DNA of 64,000 nt, taken from assembly GCF_905171765.1 (NCBI RefSeq), contig NC_053393.1, positions 184,693,921 through 184,757,920 of the forward strand, given 5' to 3'. The position numbers were made by a program, and so were the translations under genes. Positions 42,540-55,055 of this stretch are shown here, in pieces (position 1 is the stretch's first letter; the number at the start of each line of letters is the position of its first letter). A model generated the notes under the pieces. That model was not told the DNA's origin and did no database searches. It was given only the letters and a program-made list of their open reading frames with translations. This stretch comes from Bufo bufo (lineage: Eukaryota > Chordata > Amphibia > Anura > Bufonidae).

Positions 42540-45500
42540 CACCAAACGCTAGCTAATATATATACTTTCCAACAAAGAAAGTATATTATAGTGCCTTTGG
42601 GTAGTGCAGCATTTGTTTGCGTTACCTCAGCTACAGATAGTGACAAACGACAGTGGAACAAATAATTTCTACTGGTGTGATTTACCAGTTGCCCCACAAA
42701 AAAACTGATTGAAGCAGGGTTTTTTATTACCAATTATATACTTTCTATATAGTGCATTTGGGTAGTGCAGCATTTGGTTGCGGTTTTGCTGCATTACCTC
42801 AGCTACGGATAGTGACAAATGATATTGTAACAAATAATTTCTACTGCTGTGATATACCAGTTGCCCCCCCAAAAAAGTGATTGAAGATAGGGTGTTATAT
42901 ACCAATTATATACTTTCTATATAGTGCAGTTGGGTAGTGCAGCATTTGTTTGCGATTTAGCTGCGTTAGCTCAGCTACAGATAGTGACAAACGACATTGG
43001 AACAAATAATTTCTACTGGTGTGATATACCAGTTGCCCCCCCCCAAAAATGATTGAATCAGGGGTGTTATATACCAATTATATACTTTTTATATAGTGCA
43101 TTTGAGTAGTGTAGCATTTGTATGCCGTTTAGCTGCGTTACCTCAGCTACAGATAGTGACAAACGACAGTGGAACAAATAATTTCTACTTGTGTGATATA
43201 CCAGTTGCCCCCCCCCCAAAAAAAGTGATTGAAGCACGGGTGTTATATACCAATTATATACTTTCTATATAGTGTAGTTGAGTAGTGCAGCATTTGTTTG
43301 TGGTTTAGCAGCGTTAGCTCAGCTACAGATAGTGACAAACGACATTAGAACAAATAGTTTTTACTGGTGTGATATACCAGTTTCCCCCCCCCCAAAAAAA
43401 AATGATTGAATCAGGGGTGTTATATACCAATTATATACTTTCTATATAGTGCATTTGGGTAGTGCAGCATTTGTATGCGGTTTAGCTGCGTTACCTCAGC
43501 TACAGATATTGACAAACGACATTGGAACAAAAAATTTCTACTGGTGTGATATACCAGTTGCCCCCTGTAACGGATCTCCTGGCACCCCGACCGGGTACCT
43601 CCGTCGATGGATGCTACTAGCGCTTCCCGAGGACTCCAAGCACTCCACTTGACACCATAACCGCTACAGACCACACGAACCGCCGAAGCTAGGTTTAGGT
43701 CTCGCCGTCTCCTACCCACCCTGGACCTACAAAAAGGCTCCAGGCTCCAGTGGGTGAACTTCTCCTAAATCCAGAGAGCAGGAACAGCTCTTACAAGAGC
43801 TAATAGTATAGCCAGGGGACTATAGCAAATCTTCAGCGTATAGCAATCCCCAGTGTTGATCAGTTACCCAAACACCAGCCTCAACATGATGAATGGTAAG
43901 ACAGGAACTGTTTATTGAACACACAAGCATTGACTTATACACATTTTCCAACAAGGGTACCACCCACAGGGTTTTGTAAAAACAACCAATAAACACGTAC
44001 AATACAGTAAAACACTCCCACACAAAATCCTCCCCTCTGCCTGTGATACAATTACGTTACACGGGTTAATGTAATCATCACAGGCAGGAAAATACAAAAT
44101 GTCTTCTGTCCTGGAGACAACCGAGGAGTAATTCAATTATCTCTCAGGACAAAGGGAAATCGCCAATACACACGTGGAGACAATAGGACAGACATCACTA
44201 CTCAAATATACAATGTCCCACCCTTTACAGTACACATAGACATTTAACATATCCCAAAATGGCACGAATTAAACCAGGGGTTCAAAAGTTTAGCATGGGC
44301 TGATGAGAGGGACCATAATCCTGGGGCAAGAGGCTGGCAAACAGGCCCCTCCAAAACCCAGTGGCGAGGTTGGTTTCGCCACACCCCCCAAAAAAGTGAT
44401 TGAAACATGGGTGTCATATACAAATTTTATACTTTCTATATAGTGCATTTGAGTAGTGCAGCATTTGTTTGTGGTTTAGCTGCGTTACCTCAGCTACAGA
44501 TAGGGACAAACGCTATTGGAACAAATAATTTCTACTTGTGTGATACACCAGTTGCCCCCCCCCCAAAAAAAAGTGATTAAAGCAGGGGTGTTATATACCA
44601 ATTATATACTTTCTATATAGTGCAGTTGAGTAGTGCAGCATTTGTTTGTGGTTTAGCTGCGTTAGCTCAGCTACAGATAGTGACAAACGCCATTGGAACA
44701 AATAATTTCTACTGGTGTGATATACCAGTTGCCCCCCAAAAAGTTATTGAAGCAGGGGTGTTATATACAAATTATATACTTTCTATATAGTGCAGTTGGG
44801 TAGTGCAGCATTTGTTTGCGGTTTAGCTGCGTTACCTTAGCTACAGATAGTGACAAACGCCATTGGAACAAATAATTTCTACTTGTGTGACATACCAGTT
44901 GCCCCCCCCAAAAAATCGATTGAAGCAGGGGTGTTATATACTAATTATATACTATCTATATAGTGCTGTTGGGTAGTACAGCATTTGTTTGCGGTTTAGC
45001 TGTGTTAGCTCAGCTACAGATAGTGACAAACGACATTAGAACAAATAATTTTTACTGGTGTGATATACCAGTTGCCCCCCAAAAAAGTGATTGAAACAGG
45101 GGTGTTATATACAAATGATATACTTTCTATATAGTGCATTTGAGTAGAGCAGCATTTGTTTGCGGTTTAGCTGCGTTACCTCAGCTACAGATAGTGACAA
45201 ACGACATTGGAACAAATAATTTCTACTTGTGTGATATACCAGTTGCCCCCCCAAAAAAAAGTGATTAAAGCAGGGGTGTTATATACCAATTATATACTTT
45301 CTATATAGTGCAGTTGAGTAGTGCAGCATTTGTTTGTGGTTTAGCTGCGTTAGCTCAGCTACAAATAGTGACAAACGCCATTAAAAACAAATAATTTCTA
45401 CTGGTGTGATATACCAGTTGCCCCCCAAAAAGTTATTGAAGCAGGGGTGTTATATACAAATTATATACTTTCTATATAGTGCAGTTGGGTAGTGCAGCAT

Positions 45501-46140
45501 TTGTTTGCGGTTTAGCTGCGTTACCTTAGCTAAAGATAGTGACAAACGCCATTGGAACAAATAATTTCTACTTGTGTGACATACCAGTTGCCCCCCCCAA
45601 AAAATCGATTGAAGCAGGGGTGTTATATACTAATTATATACTATCTATATAGTGCTGTTGGGTAGTACAGCATTTGTTTGCGGTTTAGCTGTGTTAGCTC
45701 AGCTACAGATAGTGACAAACGACATTAGAACAAATAATTTTTACTGGTGTGATATACCAGTTGCCCCCCAAAAAAGTGATTGAAACAGGGGTGTTATATA
45801 CAAATTATATACTTTCTATATAGTGCATTTGAGTAGAGCAGCATTTGTTTGCGGTTTAGCTGCGTTACCTCAGCTACAGATAGTGACAAACGACATTGGA
45901 ACAAATAATTTCTACTGGTGTGATATACCAGTTGCCCCCCAAAAGGTTATTGAAGCAGGGGTGTTATATACCAATTATATGCTTTCTATATAGTGCAGTT
46001 GGGTAGTGCAGTTTTTGTTTGTGGTCTTGCTGCGTTACCTCAGCTACAGATAGTGACTAACGCCATTGGAACAAATAATTTCTGCTGGTCTGATATACCA
46101 GTTGCCCCCCCCAAAAAACTGATTGAAGCAGGGGTGTGAT
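42540..46140. repeat. 172-bp tandem array (about 16-20 units)
   Basis: Each unit contains CTATATAGTGCATTTGGGTA, GTGCAGCATTTGTTTGCGG, GCTACAGATAGTGACAAACG and GGTGTGATATACCAGTTGCC with a C-run and A-run. Successive GTTGCC marks lie 170-177 bp apart (42689, 42860, 43032, 43204, 43380, 43557, then 44551 to 46101). Split by the LTR at 43566. It adjoins the transposase on its coding side. Confidence 0.95.
43566..44383 (-). mobile_element. Solo LTR of a retrovirus-like or Gypsy-like element
   Basis: An 818-bp insertion into the 172-bp array with TG...CA ends: on the minus strand it begins TGTGGCGAAACC and ends ATCCGTTACA. A TATA-like TGTATAAGTC (minus strand, near 43938) is followed 15-20 bp later by AATAAA (near 43910), the compact promoter/polyadenylation arrangement of some retroviral LTRs. 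Flanks are C-runs, so a 4-6 bp duplication (CCCCC) is compatible but not provable. No gag, pol or env sequence adjoins, so it is a solo LTR left by recombination. ERV or Gypsy origin cannot be separated from this alone. Confidence 0.75.
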
Positions 46141-46315
46141 ATACCTTCTTCCACAAATACTGCTCTTCTATAGGGACTTTTGTCACAGGGTCATTTTGAA
46201 AATGACAGGCAGGCAATTCCGCAGGGGTAGTATGGGTCGGGCAGGTGCACCAGGCTGGAGCATAAGTGGGAAGTTGCATAAGGTGCGTACGATTACGTCA
46301 AAGGACTAACCAGAC

Positions 46316-49301
46316 TTGGTTGAGTGGCTCACTCAGCCTTCCGCTTCTGCACCCTCCTCATCCTCTCTATATGCACCCTCTTCACTCTATGCTGTGTGCA
46401 CCCCTAAAGACACCACCACCACCACCACCATATCCCGTCCACTCGCGTCAAAGGAATTATTTTCACATCCATTACAAGACCTTACCGATGTGCAGCCATT
46501 CTTGGCATCGGATCAGGAAGAGGAGGTATCAACGGTCGCCACTCAGCAGTCTGGCGACAGTACCCAGATCAGCCCAAGGAGATGGCCCCGCTGTTGCTGT
46601 CTACTCCGAGATCTCTAATGTCAGTGGTGATGAAGGGGACAATGATGATGTGTCTATGAACGTTACCTGGGTGCCCACAAGAAAGGAAGAGGAGGTTAGT
46701 TCAGAGAGAGAGATGGAGAATCAGATAGGGAGGAGAAGGAGGAGAATCAGGCAGTACTTACAGTGCACAAGAGGCAAAATGCAGACTGCAAATGTGTCTG
46801 GAACGAGCCATCCACCATGCACTTTCATATCTGGCGCTCCCAGGACGCCGGCATATGGCTCCGCAGTGTGATCTTTTTTTTAAGGTGTCCGCTGCTGACA
46901 ATAGTGTTGCCATCTGCAGCCTGTGCTGTCAACGCATAAGTCGTGGTAAGCCTAACACTCACCTAGGGACGACCGCTTTAAGAAGGCACCTGGCAACCCG
47001 TTACCGAGCCCAGTGGGAGCAACACTGTCGGAACCCACAAAGACACATTCTTTGTGCTCTACATCCTGCCTCTTCTCCTTCCCCTTCTACTCTCTCCTTC
47101 CATTTGTCGACCACCCCACCATCCACCATGCCGTCGTCGCTTTCATATGGAAAAAGGCAGGCTTCAGTGGCCCAAATGTTTGAGCGAAAAAAGATGATGA
47201 CAACAGATAACCCTCTTGCTCAACGGCTGACTGCGGGCTTGTCAGAACTGCTAGCCTGCCAACTACTGCCATATAAATTGGTGGACTCGGAGTCCTTGAG
47301 AAAATTTGTGGCCATTGGCACACCGCAATGTAAGGTACCCGGAAGTAAATATATCTCCCAGAAGGGCATCCCGGAGCTATATGGCTACGTTCAGCGGCAA
47401 GTGAATGTATCTCTGGCACACAGTGTCGGTGCCAAGATACATCTGACCACAGTCACGTAATCTAGCAAACATGGGCAGGAAAGGTACATAACTTTTACTT
47501 CCCACTGGGTGAACCTTCTGACTGCCGTCAAGCATGCAACCCGTGGTACCCGTGTGGATTTGGTGTTACCACCACGGATTACATGCAGGCCTGCCTCTTC
47601 TTCTCTTCCCACTCCATCCTCCGTCTCCTCCTTGGCTGACTCCTCCTTTTTCACTCCTACCACCTCTTCTGCTGCGCCCCCAAGCTCCCCAGAACCTATT
47701 TGACAGGTCAGGTGAGACATTGCCATGCTGTGCTGCGGCTGATGTGCCTGGAAGCCAAGAGCCACACTGGTCCTGCACTCCTTTCAGCTTTACAGTCACA
47801 GAGCGATCAGTGGCTAACCCCGCTCAATTTAACAGTTGGTAAAGTGGTGTGCGACAATGGTGCCAATGTGCTGAGCTCGTTGAAACATGGCAAAATGACA
47901 CATGTGCCCTGCATGACACACGTCCTGAACTTAGTCGTGCAGCGATTCGTTGCCAAATACCCCCGGGTCCAGGATGTCTTGCGGCAGGCCAGGAAACTCT
48001 CTGGCCATTTTAGAAGATCTTACACGGCCATGGCTCGCCTTGCTGACATACAGCGGAGACACCACCTGCCCTTTAGACATCTGATTTGTGACTGCCCAAA
48101 GTGATGGAACTCCACCTTGTATATGCTTGATTGGCTGCTCCAGGAGAAACATGCAGTTAATGACTACCTGTACGAACTCTGCGGCAGGACAGGTTCTGGG
48201 GAGCTTGGTGTTTCTTCACCGCATTAGTGGCTGCTCATGCGTGACGCATGCAGACTTCTTCGGCCATTTGATGAGATCACAAAACTGGTCAGTCACAGCC
48301 AGGGCGCCATCAGTGACATTGTACCTTACGCCCTCTTTCTGGAACATGCATTGCGTCGTTTCATTGATCAAACTGTCGAGGAACAGGAGCAGGAAGATGA
48401 GGAAGTCGCAATGCTGAATGAATTCCAAGGGGGGGATACTCCATCTGAGACAAGTCAACAGGAGTCTGAAGAGGAGTCAGAGGATGATGTGCCGGGGTGG
48501 GGGAGGAGCAATAGGAGCATGCTTTAAACATTTCTGGGATCCCTGATGTTGTCTGTGGATGGGGGGAGGAGACCGAGGACGACATTATCCTGGACGATGA
48601 CCAAGAGGCAGGCCACTCCACTGCTTCCAGTTTAGTGCATGCTCCAGTGTTTGAAGAGGGACCACCTTATAAAAAGCATAAAGGCCAAGGACCAGTACTG
48701 GGTGGCAACATACTTAGACCCCCGATACAAACACAAAATGGCAGACATTTTACCACCATCACAGAGGGCTGTCAGAATGCAGCATTTCCAGGCCTTGCTT
48801 AGAGAAATGCTGCGTTCTGCTTTTATGGGCGCTGGCAGATGAATTTCCACTCACAGAGAAACAGTTGCGGGTACCAATCCAACAGCGCATGCGAGAAGAG
48901 GGCGGTTTGAAGATGTGTTGGTCACTTCGGATATCAACTCATTCTTGCAGCCAACCCATCAACAGCCGCCCTCTGGATCCAGCCTCATGGAAAGCCTAGA
49001 CCGACAGGAATCCCACTACATCGGGTTAACGGCCGATGTGGACGCACTGAGAAGCGATGAACCCCTGGACTACTGGGTGTGCAGGTATGACCTGTGGCCA
49101 GAGCTGGCACAATTTGCCATGGAACTCTTGGCTTGCCCCTCTTCCAGTGTCCTGACCGAAAGGACGTTCAGCGCAGCAGGGGTGATCGTGACCGATAAGC
49201 GCACTCGCCTAGCCCACGACAGTGTGGACTACCTCACATTTCTAAAAATAAATGAGGCATGGATCTCGGAGGTATTCAACACCTGTGACAACCACGTTTA
49301 A
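46316..49301 (+). pseudogene. BED-finger hAT transposase of element A, broken
   Basis: Cut-and-paste transposase, nuclear in its active form. In order: an acidic/basic N-terminal region (VSGDEGDNDDVSMNVTW near 46620-46670); a BED-type zinc finger at 46870-47010 (DLFFKVSAADNSVAICSLCC then TTALRRHLATRY); a Ser/Pro linker; the pre-core block LVDSESLRKF ... KYISQKGIPELY (47280-47385). LTTVT-stop-SSKHGQ at 47445-47465 is the first catalytic block (LTTDLW in relatives), with Asp changed and the Trp codon a stop. VVCDNGANVLSSL (47850) carries the second Asp and is followed by HVPCMTHVLNLVV. Then WNSTLYML (48108), a C-P-x-x-H-free acidic insert (48360-48490), YLDPRYKH (48710), and the dimerisation domain LACPSSSVLTERTFSAAGVI (49130) with the catalytic Glu in TER. 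At least four frameshifts plus stops make it inactive. Confidence 0.85.
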
Positions 49302-50122
49302 TTGAATTTCCTCATGACAGCCCACCAATATCCACCACCATCCAGAACAAATAATGCTTAGGTAAATACAGCGGCATAAAAGGCTTTTTCTGTCAAGTGA
49401 ATGCCTAATGTTTTGGACCTCGGAGGAAATCTACACCTGTGACGACCACGTGTTTTAACTTTTATCATTAGGGTTTTTCTCAAGAGGGGGATTTCGTTAG
49501 CCATGTTTTTAATCCAATTTTATATTTTTAGTTCATTAAACGTCTAATTTACCTCCAGCCACATAATCACTTGATCTTTACGGTAAATTAATAATTTTTG
49601 TGGCCTGTACTCCATTGTCCTACAGTAAAATTGTTATTCAGTGACCGCCTAATGTACCTTCTTCGGCCACATAATCACTTGTTCTTTTCTGTCAGGTGAA
49701 TGCCTAATTTTTGGGGCCTGTACTCCACTATCCTACAGTAAAATTGTTATTCAGTGACCGCCTAATGTACCCGCAGCCATATAATTACTTGTTCTTTTCT
49801 GTCAGGTGAATGCCTAATTTTTGGGGCCTATAGTCCACTGGCCTACTGTAAAATTGATATCCAATGACCGTGTAATCTACCTGCAGCCACATACTTTTTT
49901 TAAGAAGGGGGATATCGTTAGCCATGTTTTTAATCCAATTTTATATTTTAGTTCTTTTAAACATATGTATTTGACCTGTATTTGTAATGGCCTGCAGTAA
50001 AATTGATATCCATTGACTGTGTAATACACCTCCGGCCACATAATCTTTTCTGTCCGGTGAATGCCTAATGTTTGGGGCCTGTAGTCCAGTGGCCTACAGT
50101 AAAATTTGTATCCATTTACCAC

Positions 50123-52047
50123 ATGTTAAGATTCAAATAATCACAGCACTCATCGACCACTGGTTTTCACAGGGTGCACGTCTGGATTGGTCCCCAACTC
50201 CACCTCGAGAACTACTTCTTCTTTATATATATACAAATAGACAGCACTCCAAAGTTGAAGGTGAAGTAATTAATGATTTTATTCAGCCGGACATAATTTC
50301 AGGCAACCTTTCAAGAAAGAGAATAATTCATGATAGTATATAATGTAGGTCTCCATGATATAACATAAAGTACAAATCATGCCAAGGGCATTAGTTATCA
50401 TTTATGCGATCATGGGGTAAAAAAAAAACGTTCAATACATAAACTAATACACAGGAATGTGCCACCAAAAGGACCTGGGGTGGCTAGTAAAAAAACAAAG
50501 GAGGGGAAGGAAAAAAGAGACAAAAAGTTAGGGAGTGATGAACTGGCTAGCTAGGGACAGTGCAATGCTCCCACTGAACATGGGTACAGCAGAACAACAA
50601 CAGTAGTCATAGAAACTTACCCCGGCATGAGGATTGAGGCGGTGCGGGCGCCATCTTAAATACCCCAAAGTGGGGGCGTATGAGACCGCGCCTGTGCACA
50701 ACCTAAATGGATCGCTAGAGGGAGCGCTCTGATCCTAAGGCTCCAAGAAAATGGCGAGGAGTGATGATGGAGATGGCGCATGCGCATAGAGAGCAGACTT
50801 TACGTCGGCCATATTGGGTTAGGGCAAACATCCAAACTATATCGTTCTGACAGTTCTAACTCCAATGAGGAAAATGAGCAGAAAAAGGACAGAACAAAGG
50901 AAGGGAAATTATATGTATAGGGTTGTTCCTGGACATATTATATGCAGACTTTTTAGGAGTCACATAAATGACCACATTTCCAGTGCCCTCATATTAAAGT
51001 GATTCAGGTTAGGAAAAAGAGAATTATGGCGTGCATCTGCTGCCCATGGCATGTATGAACAATGCTGTTGCTAATTGAGCTACAAAATTGGAAAACCATA
51101 AATTCTGAGTGAAAACTGGTAATTCACTGGAGCGACCATCCGGACAGACCAGGAACCCATCAGGGATAGCACAAAAACAAAGGAGGGGGGGTCCATGGGA
51201 CATGCTTGACCAGTGTCTCCATGGACGTTAAAGACCCTGTGGATGAGAAGATAGACAACATCAAATAGAAAATATACACATAATAAAAGTATTAATGTAT
51301 TAATGATTGTACAATCAATCCCAACAATAATCTCTATTTAGACCGGTCGGTTGTAGGGTATTTAGACTACGAATCCATGCCATCGCTGTCTCCCGGAGTA
51401 GCTGTTCACGATTGCCACCCCGTCTCAGGGGGAAGGGGGGGACCCAGTCAATGACCTGGAAACGTAACTGGCTATTCGAGTGTTTATGTGTGGAAAAGTG
51501 TTCCACTAGGGGGGCCTTGAGTTTCATTGTCCGTATATTCAATTTATGTTTGCATATCCTATCTTGGTGGGGCATTTATTGAGATATACCACATAGCTGC
51601 TGAGACATGTGAAGTGGCCCCTAATATCAAAGACTTTTCCTGTTGATGGGTGGGTGAAAGATGGGCCTTTTGTGATATTACCACATTGGGAACACGTAAG
51701 ACAGGGATAAGTCCCTTTTAACGGGGTATTTGTGATGGTTCGCAGAATACTCATTGGTTTATTAGAACCTAAATCAGACTTGACAACCATGTCCCTAACA
51801 TTTCTGGCTCTTTTATAGGACATTAAGGTCTACTTGGTAAAATATTCAGAAAATTCCTCTTAAGGATATGCCAATGTTTGAAAATGATCGTTTTCACATC
51901 ATGACTCAAATGTGAGAAGGTAGTAACACGAGGTATCTGTTTAATCGAAGTTCCAGGGGAAGTGGGCTTAGGAGATAAAAGGCTATCTCGAGATAATTTT
52001 TGGACTTTATTAGAATGATCATGGAGGATGTCTGGATACCCCTCTTC
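50123..52047 (-). mobile_element. Penelope-like element, 5'-truncated
   Basis: An insertion of about 1.9 kb in the 112-bp array, flanked by TATCCATTTACCAC (50109-50122) and TATCCATTGACCGC (52048-52061), a 14-bp duplication with two changes. On the minus strand it encodes the C-terminal part of a Penelope-like polyprotein, then a 1.2-kb 3' region (50123-51314). The reverse transcriptase domain is lost by 5' truncation. No hammerhead motif was found in this copy. Confidence 0.8.
51315..52047 (-). pseudogene. Penelope-like polyprotein C-terminus (linker and GIY-YIG remnant)
   Basis: Reads from EEGYPDILHDHSNKVQKLSR through TFSHLSHDVKTIIFKHWHIL (the end of the RT/thumb region) to NILPSRP and a stop. 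After a frameshift near 51823 comes SYKRARNVRDMVVKS (the K/R-R-A-x-N-x-R-D block), then YPCLTCSQCGNITKG (Cys-rich motif), FTCLSSYVVYLNKCP (start of the GIY-YIG endonuclease) and IGYANIN-stop. A last frame gives VEHFSTHKHSNSQLRFQVID, PLRRGGNREQLLRETAMAWI and a C-terminus SLNTLQPTGLNRDYCWD, characteristic of the family. Between GYA and LNIRTMK about 20 residues with the catalytic Arg region are missing, so the endonuclease was inactivated by deletion as well as by frameshift. Confidence 0.8.
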
Positions 52048-52400
52048 TATCCATTGACCGCATAATGTACCTTGAGCCACATAATTAGAATTTCTTTTAT
52101 GTCAGGTGAATGCCTAATTTTTCTAGGCTCTGACAGGGCACATTTCAGAGAATTTCCCTTTAAGATGCATAAAAATGTCCCCTGATTAAGATACATATTT
52201 TTAGTTGGAATTTTTGTCATTGATCCCCCTCTGTTGTGGGACTATTTGTGCACTTCTAATATGTATTTGGTGGCTGAAAATATGAGCCGAAGGTTTTTAA
52301 GGTTCGCTATTAAAGTGAATGGGGCCCGCTGCAAACTTGTGGTTTGCGACCATTTGATCGCGTTCGCGAACCATCCCGGCCGATGTTCATCCATCACTTA

Positions 52401-52498
52401 TAACAAATTTAGGCATAAATCCATTTCCCTTTATTTCAGTCTTCACATGTTTACAATCAATATTTTTTATTCAAACTAGCATCATATATACATGATTA
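52401..52498. other. Short AT-rich spacer
   Basis: Between the right end of element A and the next hAT-like end; nothing else recognised. Confidence 0.4.
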
Positions 52499-52930
52499 CT
52501 AGTGTTGAACGAATCGAAGTATCCCAAGTGGACTTCGATCTGAATTTCAGGGAAAATTTGATTCGCCGTGAATCCGAATTTCCTCGTGCTTTGTGGTAAT
52601 GAATCAATGTTTCCTGAAATGTCAGTAAAAAAAAAAAAATCATACTCACCTCATCCTGCACGAAATTTCATGCGCGGTGACGTATGACATTACTACGCCG
52701 GCCAGCATGATGACATTGTCACGCACTGTGCAAGATTTAAGGTTGTATCTTCAAGCAAGAGGGCTGCCTCTTTGTGCTCAAATGGATAAGGTAAGTAAAC
52801 AATTTTTTTTAATGATTAACCCCTGAAATGCCTTAATATTAATCGCAGATGCTGCGATCAGCGATGAATGCTGTACCTCCCAAAGAACAGCCAGGGCCAT
52901 ATCTGCTTCAGGAGCTGGTCATGCCACTGA
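52499..52930. repeat. hAT end or MITE fragment
   Basis: Starts TAGTGTTGAACGAATCGAAG, followed by GAATTTCCTCGTGCTTTGTG, the same subterminal phrase seen at 15530 and 21880. A right end is not found, so it is a truncated copy. Confidence 0.55.
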
Positions 52931-54931
52931 CACTGTGGGTGGCTTAGGCCCAAAATGTGGCAGAGCTAAGCCCAGCTTGGCTGCCTGTAGCTCTGCCTGC
53001 AACTCCCATATGACACTTTTTCTCCACACAGTGAAAGATCTGCAGGATTGAAATAAGCCGTGACCGTTCAAACACAATTATAAGTAAATCATTTTTACTG
53101 TATGTTAAATAGGTTGTCTGGTAAATTTGAAGTAGGGCATGCGCCAAAAAAGCAAAATTTATGTCACTAACCTGGAAAATCCAATGCTCTTATCTGTCTC
53201 TGTTGCTGTCCTGTTACGACTACCCTCATGTCATCTCCATAGCCAATCGCTGATTGGCACATTTTTTCTCTGCAATTTGCCCATGTACAAGACAGTCCCT
53301 TTAACATAGCTTAAATGGTAATGACTCATAGTTTGAAGTATTTGTACAATGAAGTTCCAAAGTAAATGTTTGTAATTCCACTAACAAGATTTTTATGTTT
53401 ATTAGAACCTATTGGTATTCCCATCTTTCCTTTCATACACTCCTCCGTTTCCATACTCTCATAGCAATGATTGGGTGTGATACAAAGAGCTTATCACAGC
53501 TAGCTTTACTGTAACTGATGAGTTACTGGACACAGCGTAGCTTGCTGTCCTACACTCGCTATGGGTGTTACGTCAGCAGCGGAGTGCAGTCGGCTCTGAT
53601 GTTTCTGTAACTCCGTCCCATCCTGGCCAAGCTTCTAGTTATTCTCATCTTGGCCGTAAAAGGTCAATATGGCAATACCTCTTTAGGGTCACATACTGGC
53701 ATTTATTAATACCCGCCACACATATTCACATTCTACGTTATGTTGATGAATGTTGCATGAACTAAAATTGCCAGTTCAAACTCCAAAACTATTTATGTGA
53801 GTCTCACTCTTTGCCACTGAAGCACCACCCACTCTAAAGTAAATCTGCCCTATGCTGTACTGTATAACTCCCAGGTAGTGGAATTAGTTTTTCCCTTTCA
53901 GCCTTTAATCCTCAAGTATAGACGTGCAGGCAATTTTATTTTTGTTGCTATGACACAACATTTTAAAAAGTGTATAAAATACTCTTTTACCAACTCCTTT
54001 GCCGTATACATAGTTTTTTTTTTGTATTTGTTGACATTTTACATATTCCTTTGAAGGGTTTAATTCACAGCTTTGCCATATAACAATTATTTTTCTTTGT
54101 TAATTCTACATACTTAGTAGGCATCACGCATACCCCATAGAATTTTTTCAAGTAAATATATATTCTTAACCAGAGGCTAACAATGGCATTGAATGTGTAA
54201 TGTCCTCTGTCATCCGGAGAGGTCTGCCACAGACAGTGTTCTGGTGTCAGGCTGCTTTTAGTTCAATAATAGTGTTGTACTCTTTCCTGGGATGATAAAT
54301 GATCTGAACACTCACCATGCATAGATGATTTATGTTGATGATATAGCTCTGCACAACATTCATTAAACATAATAGGAAACAACTTTAGAACATGTTACAC
54401 TAGCTCAGAAATTGGTCAAAAAGCAATGAAAAATCACCCTAAACAAATTAGCAAACGGATGGTGTAGAATACTAATAGAGAAAAACGCACTGCACTAAAA
54501 TTAAGACAGCTGCAATGTGCTGGCATTCATGTGTATCAGTGTAAGTGACACTGAAATTGTTATCATTTTTGAGCTGTTTTGCTTATTGTGCTATTACCGG
54601 AAATATAACATTCAATAGGAGTGCATTGTTTTATTACTAAAAGGAATCAGATTAGAAGATGCCAAAGTACAAGACAAGGTCAAATAAGACATTTTAGTGG
54701 ATGAAAATTTACATGCCTACAAATTTACATTCATCAAGTGGGAATTCAGAGAATTCTGCTCATTAGTTCCCTACATTTGAGCATTATGCATTGTGCATTT
54801 AATATGCCCATTTATGTCCTGTGCTATTAATTATTCCAGTTTTAATCCACTGTCTGGAATAGTGTGACTGGATGGCAAGAATGAGAACCCAATTGTCCCA
54901 AATGACCAATTGCCTTCTTTTTTTTATTCTG

Positions 54932-54962
<31 letters not shown>

Positions 54963-55055
54963 GCTGCACTATAAAAGAGGTATTTGTTTATCCTACTATT
55001 TCTACTAGCAAATGTTTACCTTAAAAATGATATGGACAGCAGAGGTGAGCAGTTA
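52931..55055. other. AT-rich spacer, no gene recognised
   Basis: Contains a run of T at 54938-54962. Open frames are short and without domains. May be single-copy DNA. Confidence 0.5.

Larger units (their letters stand above)
49370..52130. repeat. ~112-bp tandem array downstream of element A transposase, split
   Basis: CAGGTGAATGCCTAATTTTT recurs at 49691, 49803 and 52103, and CAGTAAAATTGTTATTCAGT or its variants at 49624, 49736, 49848, 49996 and 50097, with CAGCCACATAATCACTTG and GGCCTGTAGTCCACTGGCC in register. The Penelope-like insertion at 50123-52047 separates the last unit. Confidence 0.85.
42243..52400 (+). mobile_element. Giant hAT element A with internal tandem arrays
   Basis: Left end TAGAGATGGCCTTGCGGTTC and right end complement TAAGTGATGGATGAACATCG, with further matching GTTCGC/GCGAAC words inside both termini. 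Order: end, 172-bp array (42540-46140), BED-finger transposase (46316-49301, plus strand), ~112-bp array (49370 onward), end. Secondary insertions: an LTR (43566-44383) and a Penelope-like element (50123-52047). Without those the element is about 7.4 kb. An 8-bp target duplication is not evident (CTCTCAAC against TAACAAAT), so pairing of the two ends is inferred from architecture. Confidence 0.7.

Noticed and set aside
46266..46871. 201-codon frame as a host gene
   Set aside because: Part of it is the acidic N-terminal region of the element A hAT transposase; the rest is out of frame with the BED finger.
50123..51314. Second hammerhead motif in the Penelope-like element
   Set aside because: Neither strand shows CTGANGA and GAAA boxes with pairing stems in the right order.
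42235..52408. 8-bp target duplication for hAT element A
   Set aside because: The flanks CTCTCAAC and TAACAAAT do not match, so I did not claim one; the right end may belong to a different copy or be mutated.
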